A stretch of 64,000 bases of DNA from Gammaproteobacteria bacterium (GTDB lineage: Bacteria; Pseudomonadota; Gammaproteobacteria; Steroidobacterales; Steroidobacteraceae). The notes beneath the pieces are model-generated. The model saw only the letters and a list, made by a program, of their open reading frames with translations, was not told the DNA's origin and did no database searches. Shown here in pieces: positions 8,752 to 16,235 of the stretch. The position numbers and the translations under genes are program-made. The first letter of the stretch is position 1. The number at the start of each line of letters is the position of its first letter. The stretch is from positions 1 through 64,000 of the forward strand of contig JAQGOF010000091.1 of assembly GCA_028293745.1 (NCBI GenBank). The letters run 5' to 3'.

Positions 8752-9698
8752 CCTGCGACGAGGCGCGCGAGCTCATTGGTGCCGACCCGGAAGGGACCTC
8801 TCCAGAGCTGCTGTCACATCTGGCAAAGTGTCCGGAGTGCCAGGCGTACCGCGAGCAGTTGCTCGCATTCAATACGAAGATCCGGCAGGCGTTGGAGTTG
8901 GATTGGCAGAAGGTGCAGCCGACGGCCCCGCCGGGTGTGCCACCAATTGCGGCATCAGGCGTTACGGCTGAGCACGGCACGGCGGCGGCAATCAGACCGA
9001 CGGCAGGCAGATCAGGAGCGGCCGCGTCAGCGCCGATCGCGCCAGCATCGGCTACGCCAACAGCAGTCTCGCCAGTACCAGCCTCGCCAGTAGCAGCCTC
9101 GCCAGCCGCAGTCTCGCCAGCCGCAACCCAAGCTGCCGGCCGACCCGCCGTCCTGCCCCCCGCCGTTCGCTCGAACGTCACCCCATTTCGGCGCAGCCGT
9201 CGGCCCGCCGTGGCAAAGCACCGGCGGCCGCGGCTGTTCGCTTTCGGGGTAAGCGTAGCGGCGGCGCTGGTTGTTGCATTCACTCTTTGGCTGAGCCGCC
9301 CCCCCGAGAGCCTGGCAGCCGAGATCGTCACCCACGTCAAAGGTGAGCCCAACAGCTGGCAAAAGACCCAGCCTGTCGGAGCCGAAAAGGTGGGCGCCGT
9401 GCTGCGCAAAAGCGGCGTCAAGCTCGGCCAGGGCATGCAGCCGGTCGTTTACGCCAGCAGCTGCTGGTTTCGCGGTCACTTCGTGCCGCACTTCGTCGTA
9501 ATGACGAAGGACGGTCCGGTCACGGTCATGATTCTGCTGAACGAAAAAGTTCAAGCTGCACAGCAGTTCAACGAAGAAGGCTACTCCGGCCTGTTGGTAC
9601 CTGTACGCACTGGCAGCGTCGCGGTACTGAGCCGCACCCCGATGTCACTCGAGCAACCCGCCAGCGATGTAACGAAAGCACTGCAGTCGGCCAACTGA
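8748..9698 (+). CDS. Zinc-motif anti-sigma factor, DUF3379 type
   Basis: A 316-residue membrane protein. The cytoplasmic N-terminus carries Cys3 and the HxxxCxxC motif HLAKCPEC, typical of zinc-binding anti-sigma domains that clamp ECF sigma factors. A long Ala/Pro/Ser linker (about 85-130) contains degenerate repeats such as PVAASPAAVSPAAT. A membrane helix lies at about 163-183, followed by a periplasmic DUF3379-like domain with a Cys in SSCWFRG. Translational coupling to the sigma gene (ATGA) makes it the cognate regulator. The periplasmic domain presumably senses the envelope signal. Confidence 0.85.
   Translation: MTCDEARELIGADPEGTSPELLSHLAKCPECQAYREQLLAFNTKIRQALELDWQKVQPTAPPGVPPIAASGVTAEHGTAAAIRPTAGRSGAAASAPIAPASATPTAVSPVPASPVAASPAAVSPAATQAAGRPAVLPPAVRSNVTPFRRSRRPAVAKHRRPRLFAFGVSVAAALVVAFTLWLSRPPESLAAEIVTHVKGEPNSWQKTQPVGAEKVGAVLRKSGVKLGQGMQPVVYASSCWFRGHFVPHFVVMTKDGPVTVMILLNEKVQAAQQFNEEGYSGLLVPVRTGSVAVLSRTPMSLEQPASDVTKALQSAN
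9040..9128 (+). repeat. Degenerate 12-base tandem repeat inside the anti-sigma linker
   Basis: Repeats of the form CTCGCCAGNANC, interspersed with CAG triplets, run through this segment and encode the Ala-Ser-Pro linker between the zinc domain and the membrane helix. The unit length is a multiple of three, so copy-number change would alter linker length without a frameshift. Confidence 0.6.
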
Positions 9699-9713
9699 CC
9701 TTAAGAGATGCGT

Positions 9714-12374
9714 ATGAAGATGAGAGGTTTGATTGCGCTGGTGCTGCTCACGATAGTCGGCGTCGCGCACGGTGATACAGATAGTCAATCGATCGTCCGC
9801 GCCACACTCGCGAATGGGCTTCGCGTGATCATCGTGCGCAATACGCTGGCGCCTGTGGTCGCGACCTCGGTCAACTATCTGACCGGTTCCAACGAGACAC
9901 CTCCGGGCTTCCCGGGGACCGCACACGCCCAGGAACACATGATGTTCCGCGGCAGCCCGGGCCTTTCAGCCGATCAGCTTGCCGATATCGGCAGCGTCAT
10001 GGGCGGAAATTTCAACGCAAACACGCGCGAGAGCCTGACCCAATACCTCTTCACGGTGCCCGCTGAGGATCTCGATGTCGCGCTGCACGTCGAGGCCGTG
10101 AGAATGCAGGATGTCCTCGACTCGGCGGCCGACTGGAAGCAGGAACGCGGGGCCATCGAGCAGGAGGTTGCCCAGGACCTCTCGAACCCGAGCTACATAC
10201 TCTTTTCGAAAGTCCGATCTGCCATGTTTGCGGGGACGCCCTACGCATACGATGCCCTGGGAACCCGGCCGTCTTTCGAGAAGACGACGGCCGCCATGCT
10301 GAAGAAGTTTCATGACACGTGGTATGCGCCGAACAACGCGATACTCGTTGTGGTCGGGGACGTCGATCCACAGACGACGCTGGTGGAGGTCAAGCAGCTT
10401 TTCGGCAACATCAAGCCCAAGAAGTTGCCTCCGCGTCCGCAGATCCGGCTGCAGCCACCGCAGCCGGCTTCGTTCACCGTGGATACGGACCGTCCGAATG
10501 GAACGCTGATGATTGCCATGCGCGTACCGGGCTTGGACAGCGCCGACTTTCCCGCGCTCGAGGTGCTTTCCGACGTCCTGAGCAATCACCGCTTTGATCT
10601 GTATGGGCTCGTTCCCCAGGGCAAGGCTCTCGATGCTGAATTTATGCTCGATCCTCTGCCGCAAGCGGGAATTGCCTACGCCAGTGTTGCGTTTCTCGCC
10701 GGCGAAGATCCGAAGGGGATTGAGTCAGAGGTGCGCTCCATTCTCACCAAAGTCGCCAAGGAAGGTGTGCCTGCCGATCTGGTCGACGCGGCGAAGGTCC
10801 AGGAGCGCAGTGCCGCGCAGTTCCAGAAGAATTCCATCAGCGAGCTGGCCTCGATCTGGTCGGATGCCGTAGCGCTGTATGGGTTGAATTCGCCCGAGGA
10901 AGACTTGCAGCGCATCGAGAAAGTAACTGTCGATGATGTCAATCGCGTCGCGCGCAAGTACCTGGACCTGGACCACGCGGTTACGGCAGTGATGTTACCT
11001 CGCGGTTCAGGCAAGCCCGTGACCGCCAGCGCCGCGGGCTTTGGGGGCCGCGAATCGATTTCGCTGGGCGAAGCGCGACCGACGAAACTGCCACCGTGGG
11101 CGGAAAGGGCCCTGCGGCGTGTAACCGTGCCGCCCTCCACACTTCATCCTGTCGTGAGCACGCTTCCCAATGGCCTCACGCTGATCGTCCAGTCGGAGGA
11201 TGTGAGCGACACCATCAGCGTCTACGGACACATCCGCAACCGGCCAGAGACAGAAGAACCGCCTGGACGAGAAGGGGTCAGCCAGGTACTCGAGGCGTTA
11301 CTGTCTTACGGCAGCGAAAAGCTCGACCGTGTTGCCTTTGAGCGCGCGTTGGATGCGATTGGTGCGCGAGAGCGGGCGGGAGCCGATTTCACGGTGCAAG
11401 CGCTTGCGGAGAATTTCGAACAGGGCGTCGCGCTGCTGGCGGATAACCAGTTGCATCCGGCTCTTCCGCAGCCCGCAATGACCATCATCCAGGGTCAGAT
11501 TGCGCAAAATGTGGAAGCAAGAAGCCACAGCCCGGGTTTCCTGACGCAGCGCTCATTGCGGCAGGCGATCTTCCCCAAGGATGATCCCAGCCTGCGCACA
11601 CCAACAGCGCAGACGGTGCACTCGCTGACACTCGATCACGTCAAGGAATACTACCAGTACGCTTTCCGGCCCGACCTGACCACGATTGTCGTGATCGGCA
11701 AGGTGACTCCGGCTCAGGCGCGTGCCACGATCGAGCAATATTTCGGGTCGTGGACGGCCACAGGCCCGAAGCCCCAGACAGATCTGCCACCGGCACCGCC
11801 GAACGGTCCGGGGGTCATAGCAGTGCCCGACGACAGCCGTGTACAGGATGTCGTGGTCCTTGCACAAAACCTCGGCTTGACCCGTACGGACCCTGACTAC
11901 TACGCACTCGAGCTCGGAAGCGCATTGTTGGGCGGCGGCTTCTACTCGACGCGTCTGAGCATCGATCTGCGCAAGAATGCCGGGTTGGTTTACTCCGTGA
12001 GCTCGATGCTGCAGGCCGGCCGGACTCGTGGGGCCTACCTGATCGAGTATGCGTGCGACCCGGCCAATGTGTCGAAGGCGGCAGACATCGCCGTGCACGA
12101 CGTCAAGGCAATGCAGACGGCGCCTGCCACTGCGGACGAGTTGTTACGCATCAAGGCTATGCTCATACGCCAGATCCCCCTAGGGGAGTCGAGCGTTGAT
12201 GAGATTGCGCATGGGCTCGTTGGACGCGCCGATGTCGGGTTGCCGCTCGATGAGCCTACTGTCGCGGCGCGTCGCTACGTGGAGCTGGGCGGGAATGATG
12301 TCCAGGCGGCGTTTGCCAAGTGGATGCGCCCGGATGAGTTGGTGCGTGTGACGCAGGGACCACCACCCAAGTAG
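9714..12374 (+). CDS. M16 family zinc metallopeptidase (two-domain, exported)
   Basis: An 886-residue protein with a signal peptide (MKMRGLIALVLLTIVGVAHG). The N-terminal half has the inverted zinc motif HAQEH near residue 71 and the distal acidic region ERGAIEQEVAQDL. The C-terminal half is a second M16 domain without a metal site, as in bacterial pitrilysin-like proteases with both halves on one chain. It should be periplasmic. I prefer ATG 9714 to 9708 because TAAGAG is better spaced from it. It starts 15 bases after the anti-sigma gene and may belong to the same transcript. Confidence 0.9.
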   Translation: MKMRGLIALVLLTIVGVAHGDTDSQSIVRATLANGLRVIIVRNTLAPVVATSVNYLTGSNETPPGFPGTAHAQEHMMFRGSPGLSADQLADIGSVMGGNFNANTRESLTQYLFTVPAEDLDVALHVEAVRMQDVLDSAADWKQERGAIEQEVAQDLSNPSYILFSKVRSAMFAGTPYAYDALGTRPSFEKTTAAMLKKFHDTWYAPNNAILVVVGDVDPQTTLVEVKQLFGNIKPKKLPPRPQIRLQPPQPASFTVDTDRPNGTLMIAMRVPGLDSADFPALEVLSDVLSNHRFDLYGLVPQGKALDAEFMLDPLPQAGIAYASVAFLAGEDPKGIESEVRSILTKVAKEGVPADLVDAAKVQERSAAQFQKNSISELASIWSDAVALYGLNSPEEDLQRIEKVTVDDVNRVARKYLDLDHAVTAVMLPRGSGKPVTASAAGFGGRESISLGEARPTKLPPWAERALRRVTVPPSTLHPVVSTLPNGLTLIVQSEDVSDTISVYGHIRNRPETEEPPGREGVSQVLEALLSYGSEKLDRVAFERALDAIGARERAGADFTVQALAENFEQGVALLADNQLHPALPQPAMTIIQGQIAQNVEARSHSPGFLTQRSLRQAIFPKDDPSLRTPTAQTVHSLTLDHVKEYYQYAFRPDLTTIVVIGKVTPAQARATIEQYFGSWTATGPKPQTDLPPAPPNGPGVIAVPDDSRVQDVVVLAQNLGLTRTDPDYYALELGSALLGGGFYSTRLSIDLRKNAGLVYSVSSMLQAGRTRGAYLIEYACDPANVSKAADIAVHDVKAMQTAPATADELLRIKAMLIRQIPLGESSVDEIAHGLVGRADVGLPLDEPTVAARRYVELGGNDVQAAFAKWMRPDELVRVTQGPPPK

Positions 12375-12397
12375 GGGCGGGGCGGCTGCCTCGCCCG

Positions 12398-12766
12398 CTA
12401 CGGCCCCTCGATCGCCCGCTTCAACTGCATGAGCGCGTGATTCCACTGCTGCGCAATCATCTCCAGAGACTGCCGCGCCTCCTCCAGTTTCGCGAGCTCG
12501 AACTCCCACAGTCGCTCGCGCCCGCTCTTGACGCCACGTACCAGACCTGCATCGGCGAGCACGTGCAGATGTTTGGTCACCGCTTGCCGCGTGATCTGCG
12601 TTCCGGATGTCAGTTGCGCGATCGACATTGCACCGCCCGCACACAGCACGGCGATGAGACGCAGCCGGGTCTCATCGCCGAGAGCTGCAAATACCGGCGC
12701 GCTAGTGCGCAGCGCCGGGATTTTCAACGGCGAGCTCTTCGCGCCGTTGCTAGGACGTGCTGACAT
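12398..12766 (-). CDS. ArsR-family winged-helix repressor
   Basis: A 122-residue regulator. It has an ArsR fold with FAALGDETRLRLIAVLCAGG, then LTSGTQITRQAVTKHLHVLA as the recognition helix and a beta-wing (VRGVKSGRERLWEFE). There are no metal-binding Cys motifs, so it is not a classic arsenic sensor. The ATG at 12766 overlaps the upstream SRPBCC gene by 17 bases, so they form one operon. Such ArsR-SRPBCC pairs usually autoregulate through a palindromic operator, and one is present upstream at 13253-13270. Confidence 0.85.
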   Translation of the reverse strand: MSARPSNGAKSSPLKIPALRTSAPVFAALGDETRLRLIAVLCAGGAMSIAQLTSGTQITRQAVTKHLHVLADAGLVRGVKSGRERLWEFELAKLEEARQSLEMIAQQWNHALMQLKRAIEGP

Positions 12767-13211
12767 GCTTCTCGATGTTCTGTATTTGCCCGTCCCACCC
12801 CTCACTGTTCATTCGAAACACCTCGAGGCGGCGCGGCACCGGTATCTTGTCAATACCCGTTTCGACAACAGTCAGCAACGTACCGCCCACGGCGTCCTGC
12901 AGGTGGAACTCGACGAGCGTGGTGGGCTCGCTGGAATAGTCCACCTTGGGGTCGATGGCTGCCGGATGCCAGCGCCAGGACAACAGCTTCTGCGGCTCGG
13001 CCTTCTCGATCGTGACCTCGAATACGATGTGCTCGTATCCGGGATAGGCCACCTGGCCGGAATACTTCTGGCCGGCCGTGAACTTTTTGCCGGGAACCTT
13101 CACCCGGAACCAGCTGTTGAATTCCTCGATGTTCGTGAGTGCCTGCCACACGCGGGCGCGAGTGGCCTTGAGCACGACTTTACGTTCGATTCGATCGGTA
13201 GATGAGTTCAT
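12750..13211 (-). CDS. SRPBCC (AHSA1-like) domain protein
   Basis: A 153-residue protein of the START/Bet v1 fold. It begins with the family pattern VVLKATRARVWQALTNIEEF and NSWFRVKVPG, and ends with a long helix (EVFRMNSEGWDGQIQNIEKH). Members bind hydrophobic ligands or act as AHSA1-like cofactors, but the ligand is unknown. The ATG at 13211 has a perfect GGAGG six bases upstream; an in-frame TTG at 13217 is rejected. It is the first gene of the two-gene operon with the ArsR repressor. Confidence 0.88.
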   Translation of the reverse strand: MNSSTDRIERKVVLKATRARVWQALTNIEEFNSWFRVKVPGKKFTAGQKYSGQVAYPGYEHIVFEVTIEKAEPQKLLSWRWHPAAIDPKVDYSSEPTTLVEFHLQDAVGGTLLTVVETGIDKIPVPRRLEVFRMNSEGWDGQIQNIEKHVSTS

Positions 13212-13252
13212 GTGCAACCTCCGGGCTGCATATTACCTCACGCCGCGCGAGA

Positions 13253-13270
13253 TGCAACTAATTGGTTGCG
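13253..13270. promoter_or_regulatory. Candidate operator for the ArsR-SRPBCC operon
   Basis: TGCAACTAATTGGTTGCG contains GCAAC/GTTGC arms around an AT-rich centre, a near-perfect palindrome. It lies 42 bases upstream of the SRPBCC start, and its form matches the operators of this ArsR subgroup. I infer autoregulation by the ArsR protein. Confidence 0.6.
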
Positions 13271-13274
13271 TTTT

Positions 13275-13742
13275 TTACTGGTATTGACGCCCGCCGTAGC
13301 GAATCCAGCCGGCCGGGTGACGTCCAGCAGGATCCCGGTGGGTCCAGTGCACCACGCCACCCTGGGGGTTCCACTCATATTCACCGGCAAACTCGATTGG
13401 CGCGCCAGCCCGCAGACCTTCGATCCGCGGCGCAAGGTCGAAGTTATACGCGATGAGCACCGTCTGCCCGGATGGCAGGCGACCGATGAACCGCTGATGC
13501 CGGGAGCCCTGCGTATCGTCTTTCAGCACCTTGGCGATGATCCCGTAACCGCAGACTTCTACGTGGCTCTCATGATTGCGGTAGGCCGAGGCGAGTGTAT
13601 TTTCGTCGCAGCGCGGCGTCGAATGCTGACTGGCCTGCGCCTCTGACTGGGTTGGCGCGGCGGCCCGCTCGAATACTCCGTGTTGCAGGGCCAGCGCGTA
13701 GATGACGCCCAGCAGGCCCACAAAGGCGATCAGTTTTCTCAT
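13275..13742 (-). CDS. DUF3465 family protein, membrane-anchored
   Basis: A 155-residue protein with one N-terminal hydrophobic segment (MRKLIAFVGLLGVIYALAL), either a signal anchor or a signal peptide. The body is hydrophilic and carries EVCGYGIIAKVLKDDTQGSR, RHQRFIGRLPSGQTVLIAYN and a C-terminal GGVVHWTHRDPAGRH motif. This matches DUF3465 proteins, small secreted proteins of unknown function. The ATG at 13742 is chosen because the signal starts there. It precedes the ArsR operator on the same strand but lies outside the regulated unit. Confidence 0.75.
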   Translation of the reverse strand: MRKLIAFVGLLGVIYALALQHGVFERAAAPTQSEAQASQHSTPRCDENTLASAYRNHESHVEVCGYGIIAKVLKDDTQGSRHQRFIGRLPSGQTVLIAYNFDLAPRIEGLRAGAPIEFAGEYEWNPQGGVVHWTHRDPAGRHPAGWIRYGGRQYQ

Positions 13743-13887
13743 TGAGGACGCCAGTTTACGCAACTCCTGCCCTGAAAGCCCCGGTGATCGTTCCTCCAGC
13801 GTAGCTTTCTGCCGACGCCGGGGACGGCACAGTGATTGCTCCCCGTTCCTCCGTTCGCACCTCAATGCGTTGCAACGGAGTACGACG

Positions 13888-14127
13888 ATGGGATCCAAGA
13901 TACAAGGCGAAGGCGACTACGAATCCGCGCGCCACTATAACGACGAGACCAAGAAGTTCGTCGATGAGCAAATCAAGAGCGGCAAAGAGCTCAAGGGATC
14001 GGCGGCAGAGGCGTCGGACAAGCTGACGCCGGAAGAGCAGCGAGCACTGGCCCGCGCCAAGCACGGTGAGCAGGACGAGCGCGATGCGAAGATGCTGAGC
14101 GATCTGGAGAAGAAGCACCAGCGCTGA
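13888..14127 (+). CDS. Small hydrophilic conserved protein
   Basis: A 79-residue, highly charged, predicted helical protein without Cys or membrane segments. It begins MGSKIQGEGDYESARHYNDE and ends in a Lys/Glu-rich tail. Similar short proteins are annotated in many beta- and gammaproteobacteria without function. The composition resembles stress-associated, intrinsically disordered proteins. GGAG about nine bases before ATG 13888 supports the start. The frame extends upstream, but that portion is antisense to the DUF3465 gene. Confidence 0.6.
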   Translation: MGSKIQGEGDYESARHYNDETKKFVDEQIKSGKELKGSAAEASDKLTPEEQRALARAKHGEQDERDAKMLSDLEKKHQR

Positions 14128-14134
14128 GGCTACG

Positions 14135-14152
14135 GGCGGCGCCCGCGCCGCC
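14135..14152. terminator. GC-rich hairpin between convergent genes
   Basis: GGCGGCG-CCCG-CGCCGCC forms a perfect 7-bp stem with a 4-base loop between the stops of two convergent genes. No T-tract follows on either strand, so it may stabilise 3' ends or stall polymerase rather than act as a full intrinsic terminator. Confidence 0.4.
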
Positions 14153-14176
14153 GCCCTGCCGCCCAGCCGCCGCGCG

Positions 14177-14962
14177 TCAATGGTGGCCGGGAAACGCGTA
14201 GACCAGATTCAACGTCGTTAACGTATCGGTTCGCTTCAAACCCGCTGGCGGCTTCGTGTTCTCGACCACACTGAAACCGGCCGCCAGTGACAGCCTGCTG
14301 TTCATTTTGACCTCGAGCGACAGGTCGTTCCTGATCGAGGTGTTGCTCGAGCCGCTTTCGGCAATCAGCTTGTTGAGCAGCCGCGTGCTCGCGTTGAACT
14401 GGTGCGAGAAGTCGACCCCCGCCGTACCAACGACCTCCGTCTGTGTCTGCAGAGGAATACGGTCGATGACCGCTCCCGTGGCGTCCTTGATCAGCAACTC
14501 CGGGCGCAGGCTGCGATAACCAACACCGAGCTGCGCCGACAGCTTCGTCGTATCCGAATCGAAGAACTTGTACCCGAGACCGCCGGACGCGCTCGCCTGG
14601 TATTGAAAGCCGCTGAAGCGGTCGTCCTGATAGCTCAGGGCCGCGAACGAAAACATGTGCAGGCTGTACTGGTAGTTGGACTGCAAACGCGCGTCCCAGC
14701 GCTCGGCGGATGTGATGCCCGCGCTCCTGCCAAACAGGCCATCGAGCGAGAGATTGTGTTTCCAGTCATTGCGGAGCAGGTTCAAATCGAGCTTCACGTT
14801 GGCGGAATCCGTCTTGCTGTTGCCGCGGGACATGACGTATCCCGCCTGCCCCTTGCCGCTCCATCCCGGCGGGATCTCATCGGCGTGCGCGACGATCGGG
14901 GCTGCAACCAGCGCGCAAATAAGACTGCCCAACAAAAGCCGGAAATGGGCTGCAAGGCTCAT
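14177..14962 (-). CDS. DUF481 outer-membrane beta-barrel protein
   Basis: A 261-residue protein with a signal peptide ending AHA (residue 27). Alternating amphipathic strands follow, starting with GWSGKGQAGYVMSRGNSKTD, the DUF481 signature, and ending in an aromatic beta-signal region (LNLVYAFPGHH). DUF481 proteins (YdiY-like) are small barrels reported as salt-inducible; the transported substrate, if any, is unknown. ATG 14962 is preceded by GAGAGAG. It is divergent from the HutD gene. Confidence 0.82.
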   Translation of the reverse strand: MSLAAHFRLLLGSLICALVAAPIVAHADEIPPGWSGKGQAGYVMSRGNSKTDSANVKLDLNLLRNDWKHNLSLDGLFGRSAGITSAERWDARLQSNYQYSLHMFSFAALSYQDDRFSGFQYQASASGGLGYKFFDSDTTKLSAQLGVGYRSLRPELLIKDATGAVIDRIPLQTQTEVVGTAGVDFSHQFNASTRLLNKLIAESGSSNTSIRNDLSLEVKMNSRLSLAAGFSVVENTKPPAGLKRTDTLTTLNLVYAFPGHH

Positions 14963-15099
14963 GCTTGTACTCTCTCTTTGTTCCAAAAAAACGCGCGGCA
15001 GAGGATAGTGAAACAGGCCAGGCATCGCCACCCCGTGAGATGGCAGCGGGCCTGATGCGACTCGTCGCATCCTCCACAGCGCCGTGCGACAATCCTCGA

Positions 15100-15690
15100 A
15101 TGATCATCCGGCGCGAATCGAGCTACCTCGCCGTACCCTGGAAAAATGGCGGCGGCGTGACGCGTGAGATCTTGCGCGTGCCGCCGGAACCAACCGCATT
15201 TGACTGGCGATTGAGCCTCGCGAGCATCGATACACCGGGGCCTTTTTCATCCTTCGCCGGCTATCACCGGACCCTGGTGCTGGTCCGTGGGCCGGGAGTG
15301 GAGTTGGATTTCGGCCAACACGGGCAGACGAAGTTGACACTGGCGGGGCAGATGGTGTCATTCGACGGTGCGTGGGAAACCAATTGCACTCTTTTGGACG
15401 GGCCCAGCACCGACCTGAATCTGATTGTCTCCAAAGAGCGCACCCGCTCGACAAGCCGCGTGGTGCAACTCGCCGTAGCTGAGGCCGTTCAAACAGCCGA
15501 ATGGCCCGAGACTCTCGTGTGCTGCATCTCGGGAGTGGTGCGACTCACCAACACTACAGGCGAAGTAAAGGAATTGAACGGAGTTGACGTCGCGCGGTGC
15601 TCGCCGAGTGACGGGACGATCACCTGCACCCCGCGAGGTTCCACACCGGCGCATGTATTTGTGGCCAGCCTCGGACCCCGGCGAGACTAG
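15100..15690 (+). CDS. HutD/Ves family protein
   Basis: A 196-residue cupin-like protein. The family N-terminus is clear (IIRRESSYLAVPWKNGGGVT), followed by DWRLSLASIDTPGPFSSFAG and YHRTLVLVRGPGVELDFG. HutD is found with histidine-utilisation genes in other bacteria and Ves with cold responses; no enzymatic activity is established. No hut genes are present here, so it is an isolated copy. The start at 15100 places the conserved MIIRRESS at the N-terminus. Confidence 0.88.
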   Translation: MIIRRESSYLAVPWKNGGGVTREILRVPPEPTAFDWRLSLASIDTPGPFSSFAGYHRTLVLVRGPGVELDFGQHGQTKLTLAGQMVSFDGAWETNCTLLDGPSTDLNLIVSKERTRSTSRVVQLAVAEAVQTAEWPETLVCCISGVVRLTNTTGEVKELNGVDVARCSPSDGTITCTPRGSTPAHVFVASLGPRRD

Positions 15691-15723
15691 ACACCAAACC
15701 AAGCCAGACTGGCCTACTCTGAC

Positions 15724-16110
15724 CTACCCTGGCCGCACTCCCGCAATCGTCCGATCCAAAACCGCAAATTCCACTGGCTTCGTGAGATGGTCGTCGAAAC
15801 CAGCCTCACGCGCACGCAAGCGATCATCAGATCGACCGTAGCCAGTAACAGCCACGAGGCGGATGTCTCTAAGTCCTGGCAGCTCGCGAATCTTTTGCGC
15901 GACCTCGTAGCCATCCATCCCCGGCAAACCGATATCCAGGAGCACCACGTCCGGCCTGAACGCCGCCACGCGCTCCAGAGCATCCGCCGCTGTGTACACC
16001 GAGGCAGTCTCGTGCCCGCTCAGCTTGAGAATCATCGCAAGGGAATTTGCTGCGTCTTCGTTATCGTCGACGATGAGTACGCGACGGTGAGGAGTCTGGG
16101 ACTGCGTCAT
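15724..16110 (-). CDS. Stand-alone receiver-domain response regulator
   Basis: A 128-residue single-domain CheY-like protein. The acidic pair is D15/D16 (LIVDDNED), the phosphorylatable Asp is D59 (LLDIGLPGMDG), then T89 and K111 (LTKPVEF). There is no output domain, so it probably passes phosphate to another protein or acts by binding. The IGLPGMDGYEVA form is typical of receivers detached from hybrid kinases. No kinase gene is adjacent. Confidence 0.9.
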   Translation of the reverse strand: MTQSQTPHRRVLIVDDNEDAANSLAMILKLSGHETASVYTAADALERVAAFRPDVVLLDIGLPGMDGYEVAQKIRELPGLRDIRLVAVTGYGRSDDRLRAREAGFDDHLTKPVEFAVLDRTIAGVRPG

Positions 16111-16235
16111 ACATGAATGTTAATCGGTGCTCCCGGACGTTACCACACCGATGCTCGCGCAAGCGGCGTCTTGGCAACGACCTCATGCAAACTGCGGTAT
16201 ATTTCATCGAGTACACCGTCTGATGCGAGCCTTTC

